The notes: generated by a model not told the origin, from the sequence alone. DNA of 64,000 bases from JAVBLY01 sp031553035 (GCA_031553035.1 JAVBLY010000001.1:62001-126000); one strand, 5' to 3'; shown: positions 15,805-24,606, numbered from the stretch's first letter. Numbers and translations are program-made.

Positions 15805-17229
15805 ATGGCTAAGAATATCTCATTGAAAACAAAATTAGGATATGGAGCATCAGCGTTTGCCGATTCATGTACTTACACATTTGTAAATACATTTTTCTTG
15901 TTTTTTTTAACGACCATTGCCGGTGTCAATCCCGTTGCCGCCGGTACCATCGCAGCACTGGGCGCCATTTGGGATGCAGTATTGGGTCCTGTTCTGGGTT
16001 TTGTATCCGATAATTTCGAAAGCAAATACGGTCGCAGGATCCCGTTTATTTTCGTAGCTGCATTTCCTCTGGCTATCGGAGTATGCTTGATGTTTTCTGC
16101 TGTAGGCTTTAGTGATAGTGGCCGCATATTGTATTATGGGGCAATGACATTGATTTTCTGGGGTTCTTTTTCCACATTCTTTATTCCGTATATGGCACTT
16201 GGTGCCGAGCTTACTGCTGATTATCATGAAAGGACAGTGCTTCGTTCATACGCATATGTGTTCAATACTCTTGGTATGACCATTGGTATGGCCTTGCCTA
16301 CGGTAATCGTAGACGCCATAATCAACAAGGGAAGTTCGGCTGCATTTGCATGGCAGATGGTAGGAATTATTGTGGGAGTCAGTGCGTTTCTGGCGCTGAT
16401 GGTCTCTTGCGGTATACTAAAAGAAAAAAGATCAGAAACATACATAAAAAAGAAAAGAGAGCCCGTTAACCTGGGCAAGTCAATGGCAAAAATGGTAAAA
16501 GGATATATGGAAGTTCTCAGCCTCAGGCCACTTAGGATTTTAATTATTGCCAGCATATTGTTTCTGGTAGCATATACCATCAATTCGGCAGACAGGATGT
16601 ATTATTTAAACTTCAATATAGGGCTTACCGGTGTGCAGATTACCATGATCATGTTCCTGCTTTCGATTGTAGGAATCGTACTTGCACCTTTCGTCCTTAA
16701 TTTCGCAAAAAAATATGATAAAAGAATGGTCCTGATCTTCGGTCTGGGATCCACAGCTGTTTTGGCGGTCGGCATGAGATTTATAGGAGTAGAAAGCTTT
16801 TGGGGTGCGTTGGTATACTGTCTGATATTCAGCCTGGCTTACACGTGTTACTGGCAATTGTGTCCGGCTATGCTTTATGATATATGTGAACTTGACGAGC
16901 TTGTAAGCGATAAGAGAAGAGAAGGGGCTATCGTGTCTCTCCAGTCCATTTCGGAAGCGGTATCCGCTGCTGTCAGTATGCAGGTACTGGGGCTGATTCT
17001 GGAGTTTTCGGGATTTGATGGAACAGAAACGGCACAGTCAGAAAATGCGCTTATTTGGCTGGAAAATTCCTTCAGCATAATTCCTGCGGTTTTCCTGGTC
17101 CTTGCTATGATACTAATTATTATTTATCCGATAAATAAAGGAGTATTCGAAGAAATCTTAAGACAGTTAGCCGAAAAAAAAGAAGGCGTTAAAGCTGATT
17201 ATTCCAGATTCAAGAAGAGGATCTTTTAA
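15805..17229 (+). CDS. GPH-type (MelB-like) cation-coupled symporter, MFS superfamily
   Basis: The 474-residue protein has twelve predicted membrane segments and the pattern of the glycoside-pentoside-hexuronide:cation symporter family: KLGYGASAFADSCTYTFVNT at the N-terminus, AIWDAVLGPVLGFVSDN with the conserved D in helix 2, and GRRIPFIF in the 2-3 loop. Sugar or glycoside uptake is the family role; the substrate is unknown, since no hydrolase or kinase gene is next to it. It appears to lack a ribosome-binding site, and a TATAAT lies just before the ATG. Its last 20 bp overlap the convergent EamA gene. Confidence 0.85.
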   Translation: MAKNISLKTKLGYGASAFADSCTYTFVNTFFLFFLTTIAGVNPVAAGTIAALGAIWDAVLGPVLGFVSDNFESKYGRRIPFIFVAAFPLAIGVCLMFSAVGFSDSGRILYYGAMTLIFWGSFSTFFIPYMALGAELTADYHERTVLRSYAYVFNTLGMTIGMALPTVIVDAIINKGSSAAFAWQMVGIIVGVSAFLALMVSCGILKEKRSETYIKKKREPVNLGKSMAKMVKGYMEVLSLRPLRILIIASILFLVAYTINSADRMYYLNFNIGLTGVQITMIMFLLSIVGIVLAPFVLNFAKKYDKRMVLIFGLGSTAVLAVGMRFIGVESFWGALVYCLIFSLAYTCYWQLCPAMLYDICELDELVSDKRREGAIVSLQSISEAVSAAVSMQVLGLILEFSGFDGTETAQSENALIWLENSFSIIPAVFLVLAMILIIIYPINKGVFEEILRQLAEKKEGVKADYSRFKKRIF

Positions 17230-18148
17230 ATGGCAATTGTGCAAGAATCACAGCTACGAACATCAATACGCAACCAAGCCATTCCTTTTGAGTGAAACTT
17301 TCTCCCAGTATGAGGAACCCTCCCACAAGTCCGAATACAGATTCCAGGCTCAGTATGATAGCTGCTGCTGTGGGGTTTGCGCCCTTTTGTCCGATCGCCT
17401 GAAGAGTAAAAGCGACTCCGGATGAAAGCACACCGACCCAGAGAAGCGACGGCAATGCATCAATAAGCCTGGTGATCGTCAGACCGTCTACAAAGTAGTG
17501 ATCAACAAACGGAGCTATCATAAATCCCAACACCGTAATCAGCAGAAACTGTATCAGGCTCATCTTGACAACATCCACCTTCGGCGCAAAGTGATCTATG
17601 ACTATTATATGGAGAGCCCAGAAAAATGCACCGACTATAAGTATGGTATCGCCGATCTCCACCACCAGGCTGTCCGTTACCGTAAGAAAATACAATCCGA
17701 CAACTGCTACGGCAACGCTTATCCACGTGTTCCAGTGAGTCGATTTTTTCAGAAAAATACCTATGATAGGCACTATGACTATATATAATGTGGTGAGGAA
17801 TCCTGCTTTTGATGCCGTCGTATAAAAAAGAGCCACCTGTTGAGTGCCCGATGCCAGGAACAGAACAATTCCACATGTACAGCCGGCTTTTATGAGAAGT
17901 TTATTATCACGGATCCATTCTTTTATTGATTTTCTTTCGTATGAATTGCCCAGCCTATTTTTATTTCTTATCCAATTTATGTACAAAGGAATTGATAGTG
18001 TTATGGATCCCAGCAGCATCCTGGCTCCTATGAAAAAAAAAGGTCCGATGTATTCGGTCGCTGCTCTCTGCCCAACAAATGCAAACCCCCAGATGAGGGC
18101 AACAAGCATGAGTAGGGCAGATGATTTAAGAGTTTGGTTTATCTTCAT
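17210..18148 (-). CDS. EamA/DMT family transporter
   Basis: The 312-residue protein has ten membrane segments in two EamA repeats (LIWGFAFVGQRAATEYIGPF in the first; TLQAIGQKGANPTAAAIILS and VLSSGVAFTLQAIGQ in the second), the drug/metabolite transporter fold that exports amino acids or other metabolites. I start it at the ATG at 18148 (MKINQTLKSSA); an upstream ATG at 18376 would add 76 polar residues and run antisense through a neighbouring gene start. There is no Shine-Dalgarno, but a promoter ends six bases upstream. The gene end overlaps that of the symporter by 20 bp, tail to tail. Confidence 0.85.
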   Translation of the reverse strand: MKINQTLKSSALLMLVALIWGFAFVGQRAATEYIGPFFFIGARMLLGSITLSIPLYINWIRNKNRLGNSYERKSIKEWIRDNKLLIKAGCTCGIVLFLASGTQQVALFYTTASKAGFLTTLYIVIVPIIGIFLKKSTHWNTWISVAVAVVGLYFLTVTDSLVVEIGDTILIVGAFFWALHIIVIDHFAPKVDVVKMSLIQFLLITVLGFMIAPFVDHYFVDGLTITRLIDALPSLLWVGVLSSGVAFTLQAIGQKGANPTAAAIILSLESVFGLVGGFLILGESFTQKEWLGCVLMFVAVILAQLPFKRSSS

Positions 18149-18154
18149 AGATTG

Positions 18155-18184
18155 AGTATAACAGAAAGAGATATTTGTCATCAA
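18155..18184 (-). promoter_or_regulatory. Promoter of the EamA gene, start codon at +1 (leaderless candidate)
   Basis: On the minus strand TTGATG (18184-18179), an 18-bp spacer and TATACT (18160-18155) precede the ATG at 18148 by only six bases. Transcription would begin at or very near the A of the start codon. Confidence 0.55.
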
Positions 18185-18251
18185 GTAAAGATGCGTAAGT
18201 AAATAAGAATTTGCAGTTTTGAAAAATATGGACATATTGGGTGCATATGTC

Positions 18252-18279
18252 TTGATTGTTCTTTTAAAAGAGTTATAAT
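18252..18279 (+). promoter_or_regulatory. Promoter of the secreted beta-helix gene
   Basis: TTGATT (18252-18257), a 16-bp spacer and TATAAT (18274-18279) form a good vegetative promoter reading rightward. The transcript would begin near 18286, leaving a leader of roughly 90 nt before the likely start codon at 18376. Confidence 0.55.
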
Positions 18280-18375
18280 ATGAGGATACGGGTATATATT
18301 GATTACAAATCAAATTTGTATATGCTTTTCCGGAAAGGAGAGCATGACCTGTTCTTGGATCATGCGAAAACAACA

Positions 18376-20373
18376 ATGTCGACAGAATCTAATAAGTTTG
18401 TGAGAATCATCGCATTCTCAATCATTATCGTAATGTCATTTTGTATTTTTACACCAATTACAAGTGAGAAGGTGGATGCGGCCAGCTCCGGATTTGACTT
18501 ACAAGATGCGATCGATAGAGCTACACCTGGTGCCATTATTGATATGAAAGGGCAGACAACGACGTTTTCATCGATTGGTAAAATTGACGGAATAGATGTC
18601 TCTAAGTCGCTTACTATAAAAAATGGAACCATCGATTTAATTGGTACTTCGGCTGTTTTTTTATCTGCGTCAGATATTACTTTGGATAATCTTGAGATCA
18701 ATGGTGATTCTTCGGCAAACGCCAGTGCCGGATCCGTAAATATATTTATAGGGAAGATGCAGAATCCGCCACCATCGTTATCGAATATAGATATAAATAA
18801 TTGTACACTCAATGTCGGCTCTATGAATGCAGATCCCCTCTGGGAAGCTTCCGGAATTGGTATAAATGTACAATCGAGAAACAATGGTGTGGTTTCAGAT
18901 ATTTCAATAAAGGATAATGAAATAAATAGTTCAACCAACGCAAGGCATCCAATGTATTTGATGCAGGCCCAGGATGTAAATATTGATAACAATACCGTAT
19001 CAGGAGAGTATGAGAGTTCAATAGGTCTTGACGGGGTGACCGGTACAGTAAATAATAATGAATTTCTTTTTAATACATACTATGTCGGATCTGTTACATC
19101 AATAAAAAAACAGCTTGGATTGTTGTCTTTCGAGAGTGATAGGAGCAGTAGCTGTACTGTTATAACCGATGTGTCAGTAGATGGAAACACTTTTGATGCT
19201 GCAGCATCCGGTTCCACGAACCCGTTCATACCTGTAGTAAAAATGTATAGTTCTGTACTAAAGAGCTTTAAAAACAATAAGTTTGTCAATATAGAAGATA
19301 GAGGCGATACCGTTCCGTTAGTATATTTAACCAACGATCCGTATTATAAAACAACTACAACAAATCCTGTACCGATCAGCGACACGACAACTGTATTCAC
19401 CGGGAATTCTCTGGACTATATAAATTTCACAGGAGGTATCTATTATAATTTTGCACCATCGGTTTCCTATGACATGCAGGGTTACGGGACACAGGTGACA
19501 AAGGAAGCCATCGGCTATGGAGATAAAGCTACTGAGCCTGAAAGCCCCACTGATCCGAATGGGGAATTCGGAGGCTGGTACAAGGAAGCCGCATGTAAGA
19601 ATCTATGGGATTTCGAAACTGCATTAACTTCGAATGCCACGATTTATGCTAAATGGACACCGTATAATATCGATGTAGCCGTTCCCGCCGGGTTCAATGT
19701 GACCGGTGTTACCAAAACTACACAGACCATGAGCTGGGGTCAGGCAAACAATGCCATGGGATACGAGATCTATCGGTCAACATCCAAGTCAGGAACCTAC
19801 AGCTTTATCAAAAAAACAACTTCTTTGTCATATACAGACACAGGGCTTACCGTAAAGACTCCATATTTTTATAAAATCAGAGCATATGCTACGGCAGGGT
19901 CTAAGACATTCTACAGTGGATTCACAGCGATTTCATCGAAGCAGTTCAAAGTGACCTTTAAACCAAACGGAAGCAGAGTCAAAGGCCTTTCTCCGACGAG
20001 CAAGATGGTTACTTATAACAGTAAGTATGGGGCTTTGCCCAAAGTAAAGAGAACCGGATATAACTTCAAAGGCTGGTATACTGAAAAGTCGGGCGGTACA
20101 AAGGTCACATCCAAGACCAGAAAAACCGGCGCTTCAAACAAGATATTATACGCACACTGGAGCAAGAACGGCAAGATCAAAAACTGTTCTGTTGCTAAAG
20201 TCCACAGCAAGCTGAATTTCAGATCTCCAAAATCCAAAGTCGTGAAGTATGTCAAAAAAGGTCAGAAAATCTGTATCCTCAAAAAAGTATATTTTGGCAC
20301 CGAGCCCTGGTATAAAATCAAGGTCGGCACCAAAACAGGTTATATCGACGGTCGTTATGTAAAAAGGATCTAG
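18376..20373 (+). CDS. Secreted multidomain protein: beta-helix, InlB repeats, FnIII, SH3b
   Basis: From the ATG at 18376 the product has 665 residues. It has a signal peptide (KFVRIIAFSIIIVMSFCIF), then a right-handed beta-helix-like domain (about 38-371; KSLTIKNGTIDL, DITLDNLEING), a first InlB/Listeria-Bacteroides repeat (about 378-431, ending ATIYAKWTP), a fibronectin type III-like domain (435-520, GYEIYRSTSKSGTY), a second InlB repeat (521-596, GYNFKGWYTEKSGGTK) and a terminal SH3b domain (604-665, LNFRSPKSKV). This layout suggests a secreted wall- or glycan-binding protein. The start is uncertain: no Shine-Dalgarno lies before 18376, and the strong AAAGGAG at 18334 serves an out-of-frame ATG (18344). 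The stop overlaps that of the convergent lipoprotein. Confidence 0.8.
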   Translation: MSTESNKFVRIIAFSIIIVMSFCIFTPITSEKVDAASSGFDLQDAIDRATPGAIIDMKGQTTTFSSIGKIDGIDVSKSLTIKNGTIDLIGTSAVFLSASDITLDNLEINGDSSANASAGSVNIFIGKMQNPPPSLSNIDINNCTLNVGSMNADPLWEASGIGINVQSRNNGVVSDISIKDNEINSSTNARHPMYLMQAQDVNIDNNTVSGEYESSIGLDGVTGTVNNNEFLFNTYYVGSVTSIKKQLGLLSFESDRSSSCTVITDVSVDGNTFDAAASGSTNPFIPVVKMYSSVLKSFKNNKFVNIEDRGDTVPLVYLTNDPYYKTTTTNPVPISDTTTVFTGNSLDYINFTGGIYYNFAPSVSYDMQGYGTQVTKEAIGYGDKATEPESPTDPNGEFGGWYKEAACKNLWDFETALTSNATIYAKWTPYNIDVAVPAGFNVTGVTKTTQTMSWGQANNAMGYEIYRSTSKSGTYSFIKKTTSLSYTDTGLTVKTPYFYKIRAYATAGSKTFYSGFTAISSKQFKVTFKPNGSRVKGLSPTSKMVTYNSKYGALPKVKRTGYNFKGWYTEKSGGTKVTSKTRKTGASNKILYAHWSKNGKIKNCSVAKVHSKLNFRSPKSKVVKYVKKGQKICILKKVYFGTEPWYKIKVGTKTGYIDGRYVKRI

Positions 20374-22262
20374 GTGTTCCCGCCGGATGTATCATTGGAA
20401 GGTGTTTGACCACTTGGCTGGCTCTGCCCGCTTGGCGGTGTCTGGCCGCCCTGTGGTTTCTCTCCGCCTTGCTGTCCTGGCTGAGGCTGCCCGCCTCCAC
20501 CCATATTGCTAAGTTCAGTTGCCTGGCCGGATCCATCCACTATTGTATTTGTTCCTGACAGTGTTACATCAAACAGCTTTGAATCACCTGAATAAATCGA
20601 GTATGTTTCCCCGTCTTTCAGGTCGGCACTGCTGAGGACTACCATCGTATAATCGTTTGCCGGGTCGTGGGCAATAACAGTTTTACCGGACGAATCCTTT
20701 ACATACAATGTATTTCCTTTTGATAAATTTGAGTCTGATGCAATAATTATGCTGTTTTGTTTAGAATCATCCGACGGCGACTGGGGCATGGATGTGTTGC
20801 CAGTAACTGCAACATCACCACCGTTTATATATATTTCACCATTTGAATCCAGTGCTCCTTCTGCTCCGTTTGAAGGTCCGGATACTCTTACTGTACCGCC
20901 TTCGATATAAAGATCGCCGTTGGAATCCAGACCGTCGCCGTTAGCAACTATGGTCAACTCTCCGCCCTGTATCTTTATATGGTTATTGTCGTTTGCAGTA
21001 AACTGGTCGTCGCCCATAGGGCCGTGATTTTGATCTGTATAATCGGTCTGTGTTTCTTCGGCCTGTGTGTCTTCATCATCTGATCCACCAGCAGCATTGA
21101 TTCCGTCATCAGATGAATCGATATCTACTTTTCCGCCGGAAATTTCCACAGTGGCTCCTTCGATACCTTCGTAACTTGATTCAATAACTATAGTCCCGTC
21201 GTTGATGACCGTTGCACCGTCGGCATGGAAACCGTCGTCACCGGTATTGATGATAAAAAAACCTCCGTCAACTGTTATGTTCCCGTTTGAGTGTACAGCA
21301 TCATCAGTACTGTCAAGATTCAGGACACCACCGTTGACTGCGATTTGAGAAACAGCCTTGATAGCCTTCATGCTCTGTGCTGTTGTAGTCTTCTCTGTGC
21401 TAACAATGCCGGTGGTTTTTATATCGATATCTCCACCATTTATTATCAAATTTGTCTCTGCCTGGATGCCGTCGTTTTTTGCAGTTATATTAATTGATCC
21501 GCTGTCGATCTGGATAAATCCTTTAGATGCGCTGTCACCGTTATTTGATTTGAGACCGTTGTTTTCAGAATCTACATTGATGTTTGCATCTTTGACTGCG
21601 ATCATGTCTCTTCCTTTTAGGCCGTTGTTCTGTGCACTGACTTTTATTGTGCTGCCAACTATTACAAGGTCATCCTGAGTGCCGATTGCATTATTGTAGT
21701 TTCCGCTGACAGAAAGTTCGCCTTTTCCGTTGATGGAAAGGTCGTGGGTGGCATAAAGAGCCGCGTTGGGAGCATCGCTACCTGTGTCCGCATAGACCGA
21801 ATCGTCGATCAACGTGTTTTTGCTGCTATCTGCAAGAGTCAGGATGGTTTTATCTGAATTTTTTTCTAAAAGGGCGGGAGCATTCTTATTAGTAATGCTG
21901 ACATTATTTAGCACAAGCCTTACGGTGTCACTGTCGGCCGCATCGATGGTTATCTGCCCATTTGACAGGCTGCCGCTGATCAAGTATGTCCCTTCACTGC
22001 TGATGGTCAGCACGCCGTCTTTATAAGCTGCTCCCGATCCCGTTATTTTCGTATTGTCATCTGCAAGGGTTATCTGGGTCGTGATATCAGATTTATCCCA
22101 GGTCCCGTTGAGATCTTCAGCTTTATATTCATAAGTCTGAAGAGGGATTATCCCCGATATTTCCTCACTTTTTGAGCTTGCTTCGCTGCAGGCTGTGAAT
22201 ACTGCCATTATCAAAAGCAGCACCAGGCCTATATATATGGTTTTGTTTTTCTTTGTCTTCAA
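20370..22262 (-). CDS. Carbohydrate-binding-domain lipoprotein (DUF4353-like)
   Basis: The 630-residue protein has a lipoprotein signal (KTIYIGLVLLLIMAVFTAC, lipid-modified C25), so it should be anchored on the outer face of the membrane. The body, about residues 60-560, is a long array of beta-strand turns of the type GNITVDGGFFIINTGDDGFH and GGKVDIDSSDDGIN, typical of the DUF4353 carbohydrate-binding family and of beta-helix proteins, with many Asp residues at turns that may bind calcium. The last 43 residues are a Gly/Pro/Gln-rich tail. The family often occurs beside VTC and DUF4956 genes, as here. It is the last gene of the leftward operon. Confidence 0.82.
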   Translation of the reverse strand: MKTKKNKTIYIGLVLLLIMAVFTACSEASSKSEEISGIIPLQTYEYKAEDLNGTWDKSDITTQITLADDNTKITGSGAAYKDGVLTISSEGTYLISGSLSNGQITIDAADSDTVRLVLNNVSITNKNAPALLEKNSDKTILTLADSSKNTLIDDSVYADTGSDAPNAALYATHDLSINGKGELSVSGNYNNAIGTQDDLVIVGSTIKVSAQNNGLKGRDMIAVKDANINVDSENNGLKSNNGDSASKGFIQIDSGSINITAKNDGIQAETNLIINGGDIDIKTTGIVSTEKTTTAQSMKAIKAVSQIAVNGGVLNLDSTDDAVHSNGNITVDGGFFIINTGDDGFHADGATVINDGTIVIESSYEGIEGATVEISGGKVDIDSSDDGINAAGGSDDEDTQAEETQTDYTDQNHGPMGDDQFTANDNNHIKIQGGELTIVANGDGLDSNGDLYIEGGTVRVSGPSNGAEGALDSNGEIYINGGDVAVTGNTSMPQSPSDDSKQNSIIIASDSNLSKGNTLYVKDSSGKTVIAHDPANDYTMVVLSSADLKDGETYSIYSGDSKLFDVTLSGTNTIVDGSGQATELSNMGGGGQPQPGQQGGEKPQGGQTPPSGQSQPSGQTPSNDTSGGNT

Positions 22263-22308
22263 ATTGTACTCCTTTTATACATATAATAGTATTTCGAACT
22301 GTTATTGT

Positions 22309-22983
22309 TTATAGCCGCTCTGCCAGCGCCAGGCTTCCAAGAGTGACATTGAGATTTCCGTTACGGCATCTTATTTCATCGATAAATTCTTTGGTGGCGC
22401 CCGTATTTTTAAGATTTACGATATATTGCAGTTCAAACAAACTGCCCATATTGACTGTTTTAATCCGCTGAAGTTCATATGCGGTGGTGTAGTTTGCAAG
22501 GGTTTCTTCGAAGATATGGTCGTAGTCCATGTCCTCGGAGACGGTTATCCTGAGCTGGCGGTCATTTTCTTTGCTTCTTCCGAATCCTGCTTTGGAAAGA
22601 ATGATGTTTGCCAGTCCGATTATTATTAAGAAAACAAGAGCATAGAAAAGATATCCCATTCCGGTTGCCAGTCCGATGGCCATTGCGAAAAATATGCTGC
22701 TGATCTCTCTTGCGCTGCCGGGGATGGATCTGAATCTCACCAGGCTGAATGCACCCATTACCGCTATTCCTGCGCCGATATTGCCGTTGACCATCATTAT
22801 TACGATCTGTACCATGGCGGGGAGCAGAGCCAGCGTAACTACGAAGCTTTTGCTGTATTGATTTTTGATCATATAGATGAGAGCGATCAGAAGACCGGCT
22901 ACAAGTGAGGATAATGTACATGCCAGAACAGCTGCGATATTGAGTTCGGACGTGAGAACGCTTCCGGTAATAGTACTAAGCAC
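22309..22983 (-). CDS. DUF4956 family membrane protein
   Basis: This 224-residue protein has three to four membrane segments (AVLACTLSSLVAGLLIALIY, ALLPAMVQIVIMMVNG, and one near residue 100) around the conserved loop GAFSLVRFRSIPGSAREIS, then a cytoplasmic ferredoxin-like tail (LRITVSEDMDYDHIFEETL). These features match DUF4956, a family usually encoded next to a VTC-type polyphosphate polymerase; its role is not established, and a transport or channel function for the polymer is only a guess. It overlaps the polymerase gene by 8 bp. Confidence 0.85.
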   Translation of the reverse strand: MLSTITGSVLTSELNIAAVLACTLSSLVAGLLIALIYMIKNQYSKSFVVTLALLPAMVQIVIMMVNGNIGAGIAVMGAFSLVRFRSIPGSAREISSIFFAMAIGLATGMGYLFYALVFLIIIGLANIILSKAGFGRSKENDRQLRITVSEDMDYDHIFEETLANYTTAYELQRIKTVNMGSLFELQYIVNLKNTGATKEFIDEIRCRNGNLNVTLGSLALAERL

Positions 22984-23734
22984 TTAGAATCACCTCTCCT
23001 TCACTTTTCATACTGTAAATATCATTCTTTGTCAGAAACATCTGGCTTGCCACATAGGTTTTGTATGCCACTCCGTATTTGGAAAAAGACGTGGGATAAA
23101 TACTAAGGTCACTCAATATCTTTGACAGCCAGATAGGTATGGAACTGGTGGTTTTTATTTCCATGACCATCTTTTCCGGCTCGATGACGGGCTTTTCGAT
23201 TATCTTGTCTGTCCAATCTTCATCCATGTTTGTATATGCTAAATGTGAATCGAAGGTCATTCTGAAGTCGGGATCCTCTATGCCATGCAAGGCTTTTCTT
23301 TCATATGTGATCAGTGCTTTGGGGCTTACTTTGTTATTGCTGAGAAAATACATTATCTCCTTTACGGTATGCTCTTCAACAGGCTTTGCCACAGGGCACA
23401 GACCTCCGCCCAGAAAGGCCAGAGCAGTGAGCATATCTGTCTTGAATCTTCTTTTATATACGATGCCCTCAACCTTTTTCTTAAGTTCTATATATGCAGA
23501 CGTATTGATCCCGGGTGAATCATATGTCCTGATCCTGATCTTTTCTTTATATACAGGTTTTTCGATGGATGCCCGGATAAGATCATAATTATCTGTATCG
23601 TAGTAAAGGTTGGATATGGTATAACCGGTCCGCTGGTCTTCCTCCATCCTGCCCTTTATAAAATGCATCAGCAGTTCATACTGTATATTGCTTACTATGT
23701 ATTTTTTCTCGAATCTTTTGAAGTGGTTTGTCAT
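22976..23734 (-). CDS. VTC-domain polyphosphate polymerase
   Basis: The 252-residue protein is a bacterial VTC domain, related to the catalytic tunnel of yeast Vtc4, which makes polyphosphate from ATP. Tunnel-lining basic motifs are present: FKRFEKKYIVS at the start, KEKIRIRTYD, YIELKKKVEGIVYKRR, and the acidic metal-binding MVMEIKTTSS. LSDLSIYPTSFSKYGVAY closes the domain. I start it at the ATG at 23734; an upstream in-frame ATG at 23779 would leave GGAGG inside the gene. Together with DUF4956 and the lipoprotein it forms a leftward operon whose promoter region faces a two-component system. Confidence 0.85.
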   Translation of the reverse strand: MTNHFKRFEKKYIVSNIQYELLMHFIKGRMEEDQRTGYTISNLYYDTDNYDLIRASIEKPVYKEKIRIRTYDSPGINTSAYIELKKKVEGIVYKRRFKTDMLTALAFLGGGLCPVAKPVEEHTVKEIMYFLSNNKVSPKALITYERKALHGIEDPDFRMTFDSHLAYTNMDEDWTDKIIEKPVIEPEKMVMEIKTTSSIPIWLSKILSDLSIYPTSFSKYGVAYKTYVASQMFLTKNDIYSMKSEGEVILSA

Positions 23735-23815
23735 GTAGGGGGTGCCCTCCTTATTGCTCGCCGCAATATCTTTTATCAATCAGTTTTAGCTTGTCTGCGA
23801 TTATATTTCTTCTAT

Positions 23816-23856
23816 CTGAAACTTGCCTGAATCAGTGCTTTCAGACTATTTTCAGA
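23816..23856. promoter_or_regulatory. Four-half-site operator between the VTC operon and the two-component genes
   Basis: CTGAAA starts at 23816 and CTGAAT at 23827, exactly 11 bp apart. TTTCAGA starts at 23839 and again at 23850, also 11 bp apart, on the opposite strand sense. Direct repeats at 11-bp spacing are the standard binding form of OmpR/PhoB-type regulators. The right pair ends close to where a -35 would be for the TATAAT at 23888-23893 of the regulator gene, and no -35 consensus is present there, as expected for an activated promoter. Confidence 0.6.
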
Positions 23857-23887
23857 TTTACCGTGTAACATTAATGACATATGATGA

Positions 23888-23893
23888 TATAAT
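23888..23893 (+). promoter_or_regulatory. -10 box of the response regulator gene
   Basis: TATAAT at 23888-23893 with no matching -35 (position 23865-23870 reads GTAACA). An AAAGGAG Shine-Dalgarno follows at about 23909-23915. Confidence 0.5.
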
Positions 23894-23925
23894 AATGTAT
23901 CAACCTTAAAAGGAGAAAAATATAG

Positions 23926-24606
23926 ATGAGAGTACTAGTTGTTGAAGATGAAGTAAGGCTTGCTGAAGCTGTTGCGGAAATATTAAAGGAGCAGAGATAT
24001 GCCGTAGATGTGGTCCATAACGGTACAGACGGTCTTGATTATGCACTAAGCGACCAGTATGATGTGATAATCCTGGATATAATGCTTCCTAAGCTAAACG
24101 GCTTTCAGGTCGTCAAGCAGCTGAGAGAGTCAAAGAACTCAACGCCGGTCATAATGCTGACGGCCAAGGATGAAATAAGCGACAAAGTCCACGGGCTCGA
24201 CTACGGTGCGGATGATTATATGACCAAGCCATTCGATCCTGAGGAGCTTCTGGCCAGAGTGAGGGCAATGACCAGAAGACAGGGCGATGTCCAGACGGAA
24301 GAGATCGAGTTTTCAGATTTGGTTCTCAATCTTTCAACTAATACACTCCATTGCGGCAGCAAATCCATACATCTCGGATTCAAGGAATTTGAGGTTCTCA
24401 AAATACTCATGAACAGCTCAAAAGCAATAACACCAAAAGAAGATCTTATCGTCAAGGTCTGGGGGCTTGATTCAAATGCGGAGGACAACAATGTTGAAGC
24501 ATACATTTCATTTTTAAGAAAAAAATTCTTTTACCTTGGTTCAAAGGTCAATATAGAGACTATCAGAAAGGTCGGATATAAGCTGGAGGAACCGCAGGAT
24601 GATTAA
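23926..24606 (+). CDS. OmpR/PhoB family response regulator
   Basis: The 226-residue protein has a receiver domain (E7, D8, phospho-acceptor D51 in VIILDIMLP, T79, K101 in YMTKPF) and a winged-helix DNA-binding domain (about 128-222, FKEFEVLKILMNS ... TIRKVGYKLE). It overlaps its cognate kinase gene by 8 bp. It is transcribed away from the VTC-DUF4956-lipoprotein operon, and the space between holds four half-sites with the spacing that this class binds, so it probably controls both itself and that operon. AAAGGAG lies ten bases before the ATG. Confidence 0.92.
   Translation: MRVLVVEDEVRLAEAVAEILKEQRYAVDVVHNGTDGLDYALSDQYDVIILDIMLPKLNGFQVVKQLRESKNSTPVIMLTAKDEISDKVHGLDYGADDYMTKPFDPEELLARVRAMTRRQGDVQTEEIEFSDLVLNLSTNTLHCGSKSIHLGFKEFEVLKILMNSSKAITPKEDLIVKVWGLDSNAEDNNVEAYISFLRKKFFYLGSKVNIETIRKVGYKLEEPQDD

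Noticed and set aside
23139..23588. 149-codon frame antisense to the VTC gene
   Set aside because: Composition follows from the VTC coding strand and no family features are seen.
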